The position numbers and the translations under genes were made by a program. Positions 58,221 to 64,000 of a DNA stretch of 64,000 bases are shown here, piece by piece. Source of the DNA: Fragum whitleyi (lineage: Eukaryota > Mollusca > Bivalvia > Cardiida > Cardiidae); the NCBI GenBank assembly GCA_948146395.1, contig OX411549.1, forward strand, positions 31,456,693 through 31,520,692, in the 5' to 3' direction. Position 1 is the stretch's first letter. Every line of letters starts with the position of its first letter. The notes below the pieces were generated by a model. That model saw only the letters and a list, made by a program, of their open reading frames with translations. It ran no database searches and was not told the origin of the DNA.

Positions 58221-61200
58221 AGAAACAAATCTACCTTCACTAGATTTTCAGTGTTTACGGTTTGAAGTGACTTCTAGTGTATAATACTAGTGTCAACAAT
58301 TTTGATAATAAAAATCAGTCTGCTAGGCTGCTAGGCTGCCAACTTCACTCTGCTAGGCTGCTAAGCTGCTAGACTGCCAACTTCACATTTCCAGCAGTCT
58401 AGCAGCGTAGCATCCTAAAATGACCACTATCGTTTTCTTTTCAAAAGATTAAAGTTCTCATATTTGTTAGGGCGAGATTGATATGTTGCGGGCAATTTTC
58501 GCGACATTTTGGTCGGCAAAGATGAATAACGTGAGATATCCGGAACAGATCTACATTCACTAGAATTTCAGTGTTTACGGTTTGAAGTGACTTCTAGTGT
58601 TTAATACTAGTGTTAGATATCAATAATTTTGATAAAAAAATTTTTTAGTCTGCTAGGCTGCTAGGCTGCTAGGCTGCCAACTTCACTCTGCTAGGCTGCT
58701 AGGCTGCTAGGCTGCCAGACTGCCAATTTCACATTTCCAGCAGTCTAGCAGCGTAGCATCCTAAAATGACCACTATCGTTTTTTTTTTTTTTTCAAAAGA
58801 TTAAAGTTCTCATATTTGTTAGGGCGAGATTGATATGTTGCGGGCAATTTTCGGGACATTTTGGTCGGAAAAGTTGAATAACGTGAGATATCCGGAACAA
58901 ATCTACATTCACTAGAATTTCAGTGTTTACAGTTTGAAGTGACTTCTAGTGTTTAATACTAGTGTTAGATATCAATAATTTGATAAAAAAAAATTCAGTC
59001 TGCTAGGCTGCTAGGCTGCTAGGCTGCCAACTTCACTCTGCTAGGCTGCTAGGCTGCCAGACTGCCAACTTCACATTTCCAGCAGTCTAGCAGCGTAGCA
59101 TCCTAAAATGACCACTATCGTTTTCTTTTCGAAAGATTAAAGTTCTCATATTTGTTAGGGCGAGATTGATATGTTGCGGGCATTTTCTGGACATTTTGGT
59201 CGGAAAAGTTGAATAACGTGAGATATCCGGAACAAATCTACATTCACTAGAATTTCAGTGTTTACAGTTTGAAGTGACTTCTAGTGTTTAATACTAGTGT
59301 TAGATATCAATAATTTGATAAAAAAAATTCAGTCTGCTAGGCTGCTAGGCTGCCAACTTCACTCTGCTAGGCTGCTAGGCTGCTAGGCTGCCAGACTGCC
59401 AACTTCACATTTCCAGCAGTCTAGCAGCGTAGCGTCCTAAAATGACCACTATCGTTTTTTTTTCAAAAGATTAAAGTTCCCATATTTGTTAGGGCGAGAT
59501 TGATATGTTGCGGGCAATTTTCGGGACATTTTGGTCGGAAAAGTTGAATAACGTGAGATATCCGGAACAAATCTACATTCACTAGAATTTCAGTGTTTAC
59601 GGTTTGAAGTGACTTCTAGTGTTTAATATTAGTGTTAGATATCAATAATTTTGATAAAAAAATTTTTAAGTCTGCTAGGCTGCTAGGCTGCCAACCTCAC
59701 TCTGCTAGGCTGCTAGGCTGCTAGGCTGCCAGACTGCCAACTTCACATTTCCAGCAGTCTAGCAGCGTAGCATCCTAAAATGACCACTATCGTTTTCTTT
59801 TCAAAAGATTAAAGTTCTCATATTTGTTAGGGCGAGATTGATATGTTGCGGGCAATTTTCGGGACATTTTGGTCGGAAAAGATGAATAACGTGAGATATC
59901 CGGAACAAATCTACATTCACTAGAATTTCAGTGTTTACAGTTTGAAGTGACTTCTAGTGTTTAATACTAGTGTTAGATATCAATAATTTAATAAAAAAAA
60001 TTCAGTCTGCTAGGCTGCTAGGCTGCTAGGCTGCCAACTTCACTCTGCTAGGCTGCTAGGCTGCTAGGCTGCCAGACTGCCAATTTCACATTTCCAGCAG
60101 TCTAGCAGCGTAGCATCCTAAAATGACCACTATCGTTTTCTTTTCAAAAGATTAAAGTTCTCATATTTGTTAGGGCGAGATTGATATGTTGCGAGCTATT
60201 TTCGGGACATTTTGGTCGGAAAAGTTGAATAACGTGAGATATCCGGAACAAATCTACATTCACTAGAATTTCAGTGTTTACGGTTTGAAGTGACTTCTAG
60301 TGTTTTATACTAGTGTAAGATATCAATAATTTTGATAAAAAAAATTTTTAGTCTGCTAGGCTGCTAGGCTGCTAGGCTGCCAACTTCACTCTGCTAGGCT
60401 GCTAGGCTGCCAGACTGCCAACTTCACATTTCCAGCAGTCTAGCAGCGTAGCGTCCTAAAATGACCACTATCGTTTTTTTTTTTTCAAAAGATTAAAGTT
60501 CTCATATTTGTTAGGGCGAGATTGATATGTTGCGGGCTATTTTCGGGACATTTTGGTCGGCAAAGATGAATAACGTGAGATATCCGGAACAAATCTACAT
60601 TCACTAGAATTTCAGTGTTTACGGTTTGAAGTGACTTCTAGTGTTTAATACTAGTGTTAGATATCAATAATTTTGATAAAAATGTTTTTAGTCTGCTAGG
60701 CTGCTAGGCTGCTAGGCTGCCAACTTCACTCTGCTAGGCTGCTAGGCTGCTAGGCTGCCAGACTGCCAACTTCACATTTCCAGCAGTCTAGCAGCGTAGC
60801 ATCCTAAAATGACCACTATCGTTTCTTTTCAAAAGATTAAAGTTCTCATATTTGTTAGGGCGAGATTGATATGTTGCGGGCAATTTTCGGGACATTTTGG
60901 TCGGAAAAGTTGAATAACGTGAGATATCCGGAACAAATCTACATTCACTAGAATTTCAGTGTTTACAGTTTGAAGTGACTTCTAGTGTTTAATACTAGTG
61001 TTAGATATCAATAATTTGATAAAAAAAATTCAGTCTGCTAGGCTGCTAGGCTGCTAGGCTGCCAACTTCACTCTGCTAGGCTGCTAGGCTGCTAGGCTGC
61101 CAGACTGCCAATTTCACATTTTAAGCAGTCTAGCAGCGTAGCATCCTAAAATGACCACTATCGTTTTCTTTTCAAAAGATTAAAGTTCTCATATTTGTTA

Positions 61201-61460
61201 GGGCGAGATTGATATGTTGCGAGCAATTTTCGGGACATTTTGGTCGGAAAAGTTGAATAACGTGAGATATCCGGAACAAATCTACATTCACTAGAATTTC
61301 AGTGTTTACGGTTTGAAGTGACTTCTAGTGTTTAATACTAGTGTTAGATATCAATAATTTTGATAAAAAAAAATTCAGTCTGCTAGGCTGCTAGGCTGCT
61401 AGGCTGCCAACTTCACTCTGCTAGGCTGCTAGGCTGCTAGGCTGCCAACTTCACGGACCT
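58221..61460 (-). repeat. Right arm: about 9 tandem ~340-bp monomers, inverted
   Basis: The complement of the left-arm monomer, with CCAGCAGTCTAGCAGCGTAGC recurring about every 335-350 bp from 58387 to 61118 and (CTAGGCTG)n subrepeats. Diagnostic differences from most left-arm monomers are GGATATC instead of GGATAAAT and CCTAAAATGACCACTATCG instead of CCTCAAACGACCAC. These variants are shared with the two innermost left-arm monomers. The outermost block (last ~85 bp) is identical to the left terminus. Confidence 0.92.
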
Positions 61461-61469
61461 TCTTGAATA
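61461..61469. repeat. Right 9-bp target-site duplication of the large element
   Basis: TCTTGAATA directly after the terminal CACGGACCT; identical to 45884-45892. Confidence 0.85.
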
Positions 61470-62716
61470 ACAGTTTACTCTCGATGCAGACCTATCAAAG
61501 AAAACGTACCTAAGTCATGCAACCTATGGTTTTGTTGGAATCGTTCCTTAGACTGTCTGACAATGACTTACGGGTGATGGATTGGTAACATATAGCACAG
61601 AGTTGAAAGCAGAGAAGGACTCTTGGATCTGTACATATAGACCGTCGGGTCGTGATCTCTAATCAGGTGTACTGGTTGTTCGAAGGTGTTCATATTGCGA
61701 CTAAATGACGAAGTGGGTTATCGTAAGTCGCCTCGACAGTTTAACAGCCGTGTTGAAGCCTGAGAGCATACTCTACGTCCAATGTTATTAATCTGATCTA
61801 TTTAAGCATGTTGATTAGGAGCCCCAATTCGTGCCACAAAGACACCTTTAGTTTACCATCTCAAGGGCGTAGCCCCCATTACGCAATTTACACAAGTGCG
61901 TGAAAAAATATCGTTGATAATTGATCATTACATCGAAACCACAGCTAATTTAAGTTGTAGTTACGATGTTTTTATTATTCATCAAATCATAAAAAGGCAG
62001 CGGACAGAGGGCATTCATCTTTTGTCGCAGACCACATATCCCCTCTATCCTATATATTCTTTGGTTGTCGCCCTGTGAGTGCGTATAAAGTTCGAAGTCC
62101 TAGATACGCCTAAGCTCTTGTCGAAATGTGCTCAGTATAATCATAGGATGCTCGTGCAAAACGCTAAAAATCTCCATCAGTACTTAGTCTTCAACTAAAC
62201 CCGTAAAACTTTCAATGAATGTTTCTTGGTTTTGCCATCTTTTAAAGGGCCCGAGAGGCAATGATTCTGTACTACAGTGTTTTCAAAACCAGTCTATTGC
62301 AGAAGATGGTAAAGAATCAGAAAAATACAATTAGCCTTTTTTATTTTTCATATGCTTTGGCATAAGACTTCCGACTAAAGGTACGAATATCAAAGGCCGG
62401 CCCTTAACTTTAGGTCGGCAGTAAATGGGTTTTCTTGGCAACCTATTAAAAGAACTCCTTGTCCCAAAGATTCAGGCCGAATCAGTTATATTTGGTTTTA
62501 ACCATCAATTCAAATAAATCATCTCATGGTTGAAAATGAAATTGAAGCTTAGCGTTAAGTATATTTTTTATACACTATAAGAATAACTTAAAATTCTTTC
62601 AAAATGAAAACTTGTCATCAAAGTGTACCATTTCCTAATTAAGAATTAATTCGAACATTCTGTCTTTACATGGCTTTGAAATTGGCGGTGTCTTTTTAGA
62701 TTTGTATAAATTTTAC
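61470..62716. other. HSPA12-like intron 1, right of the large element
   Basis: Intron DNA. The 61860-62110 block is the second copy of the AAGGGCGTAGC repeat (see 36355-36620). Around 61470-61800 the DNA is less AT-rich, but no exon, RNA gene or repeat could be identified. Confidence 0.45.
61860..62110 (+). repeat. Dispersed repeat (AAGGGCGTAGC family), copy 2
   Basis: CTCAAGGGCGTAGCCCCCAT, ACACAAGTGCGTGAAAAAAT, GGGCATTCATCTTTTGTCGC, CCTATATATTCTTTGGTTGT and GAGTGCGTATAAAGTTCGAA parallel 36355-36620 in order. Confidence 0.65.
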
Positions 62717-63019
62717 CTTTTGTTTGTAGAGCATCATTTTGAATCGCTGAAAGAAGTAGAAATTGCACTCTGTCCCTTCCTCCATTAGTGTTACAAACTG
62801 ATCTTCCGCTTCGTATCCGAATGCTTCAACAGACGTCCCATCCGGGCTGATTAACACACTAGTTGGAGCTTTAGGAGAAATGTATTGTCCATTATTCCAG
62901 TTCTTTACGATTATTTTAGGTTCATCTTTAGTGAACTCATGTTTGAATGAGTATGCCCAACCAGAAAATGTCGTTCCGAAGTCGATCGCAGCTGTAACCA
63001 TGTATTCGTGTGTCGCCAT
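62717..63019 (-). CDS. HSPA12A/B-like Hsp70-family protein, exon 1
   Basis: First coding exon, residues 1-101, from the ATG at 63019. The phosphate-1 motif lies immediately inside the N terminus (AAIDFGTTFSGWAYSF, residues 10-25), followed by the family phrases WNNGQYISPKAPTSVL, FGYEAEDQF and FYFFQRFKMMLYKQK. The donor is AAAG|GTAAAA in phase 0. There is no signal peptide, so a cytosolic protein is expected. With exons 2-4 the coding sequence is 303+222+148+1073 = 1746 bp, exactly 582 codons with the stop. The first intron is 18,628 bp, against 651 and 1,273 bp for introns 2 and 3. Confidence 0.93.
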
Positions 63020-63540
63020 TATAAATTAGAACGGAAGCTTATCCTGAATATGAAAATGGAGTCGTTGCTTGTTATAATAAAAACAATGTTGTTAGAGTGA
63101 AAGAACAATGTTGAACATGTTTGTGTTAACACGAGTGGGCTAATGGACTAAGATTGAATAGCGACGCTTTGTCATTAATCTAAGATGAAAATGACGTCAT
63201 AATACGTGTTCTTGAATCGATCACGTTTAAGACTCTTCTCGATTTATTGTAATAATCGTAGGAACCAGTCCACTTACATTGCAACAGCGGGTCATTTAAA
63301 TAGAAGATCAGGTTTGTGTTCAAAGAATAGGAAAAGCTCTTCACAATTGCTTTACAACTTCATTCAAATTATTATTATTATTCCTTAGCCCAATGGTCAT
63401 GAGAATCATCGTAGAGGCTCGTATATATGAAAGGGTATTTTTGAACAGATTATGAAATTTGTCTTAGAATACATGTAAGATGTGCAATTGTCGATACATA
63501 TTCGTAAAATTACCAGTTGAAAAATGAAGAGCTAGAAGGA
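63020..63540. other. 5' flank of HSPA12-like gene
   Basis: Upstream DNA of the gene. I see no canonical heat-shock element array that I can defend, and no other gene. Confidence 0.35.
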
Positions 63541-63825
63541 TATGGAGGATATTCGTTTGTTTCGGTGTAAAATCGCTTTATATTTCATTGAGTGAACTAC
63601 AAAAGCTATATTTTCATGAGTGCCGGGGCAACAAACAAAAATATAGTTTTTATTGTTCACTAAATGAAATACCAATCGATCTCACTCGAAAAATGAACAA
63701 TTATTCAATTTCTTTTATGAAAAAAAAGACAAAAAAACGAAATGTGAGGTTAAAAGGACAAAATTTCTTAAAACGGGTTACTTTGCACGTAATTGCTAAG
63801 CAACGTTTATGATGACATGTGATTG
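63541..63825 (+). mobile_element. Palindrome-headed MITE (CGTTTGTTTCA family), copy 4, 3'-truncated
   Basis: ATTCGTTTGTTTCGGTGTAA, ATTTCATTGAGTGAAC and GCTATATTTTCATGAG head sequence with its mirror (GTTCACTAAATGAAATACCA, ATCGATCTCACTCG), then TTTGCACGTAATTGCTAAGC and AACGTTTATGATGACA. The remainder of the body seen at 8551 and 42653 is missing. About 520 bp upstream of the HSPA12-like start codon. Confidence 0.7.
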
Positions 63826-64000
63826 TTTAATTGTGCGGAAGCACAATTAGAGGTTCTGCATGGGTTGTATCTAATGAAAATTTGCAAAACCTACCTTTTA
63901 TCTAACTTATATCAATTTTGTAAACAGTTTGTGTCGAAAATTGCTGGCATAAATTGGGCTTTTTATTTTCTCTGGTTGTTAATTCAAGCTTTATTCACAG

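Larger units (their letters stand above)
45893..61460. mobile_element. 15.6-kb Foldback-like DNA element with satellite arms
   Basis: The element starts AGGTCCGTGAAGTTGGCAG and ends with its exact complement. The outer ~85 bp of both ends are identical in inverted orientation, and the element is flanked by a perfect 9-bp duplication. The left arm (45893-50087) and right arm (58221-61460) are arrays of the same ~340-bp monomer in opposite orientation around an ~8.1-kb centre. Long inverted repeats made of tandem units plus a 9-bp duplication are the hallmarks of Drosophila Foldback elements, which are related to Mutator-like transposons; assignment to that group here is inference. I find no transposase in the centre, so it looks non-autonomous. 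It occupies most of intron 1 of the HSPA12-like gene. Confidence 0.82.

Noticed and set aside
45893..61460. Polinton/Maverick or virus-like giant element
   Set aside because: The duplication is 9 bp, not 6, and no polymerase B, integrase, ATPase or capsid-like frame occurs in the centre.

Overview
This is an AT-rich nuclear window from an animal, most likely a bivalve mollusc. The reasons are genes split into short exons with GT/AG introns, two gene families known to be expanded in bivalves (divergent nicotinic-receptor-like channels and HSPA12-type Hsp70 proteins), and a dense set of short repeats of mollusc type: GAAA-loop hairpin heads, ~160-bp internal repeat units, tRNA-derived SINEs and palindromic MITEs. 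The species cannot be named from the sequence alone. All supported host genes lie on the minus strand.

Left part (about 6.6-34.7 kb): a tandem cluster of Cys-loop (nicotinic acetylcholine receptor-like) subunit genes. Gene 1 has three exons (13987-13415, 9590-9493, 7341-6651; 453 aa). Gene 2 has the same structure and phases (31942-31427, 30134-30037, 27688-26992; 436 aa). A third N-terminal exon (34633-34055) has no downstream exons of its own, but its phase lets it splice onto gene 2 exon 2, so it is either an alternative first exon or a relic. The subunits lack the vicinal cysteines of alpha subunits and have an unusually bulky pore-lining helix. Introns and flanks are filled with MITEs and ~165-bp-unit repeats.

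Middle (about 34.7-40.7 kb): repeat-rich DNA with several palindromic elements and no gene that I can support.

Right part (40.7-63.0 kb): one HSPA12A/B-like gene of four exons (63019-62717, 44088-43867, 43215-43068, 41794-40722; 581 aa, all phases compatible). Its first intron is 18.6 kb long.

The most remarkable object fills that intron. A 15,568-bp element (45893-61460) is bounded by a perfect 9-bp direct repeat, TCTTGAATA. It has two long arms in opposite orientation, each built of ~340-bp tandem monomers (about 12 on the left, about 9 on the right) that contain 8-bp subrepeats. Its outermost ~85 bp are perfect terminal inverted repeats. This is the architecture of a Foldback-type DNA transposon, but with satellite-like arms. 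Its ~8-kb centre holds an internal duplication, one copy of which was interrupted by a 5'-truncated LINE, plus other repeats. I found no transposase, so the copy looks non-autonomous.
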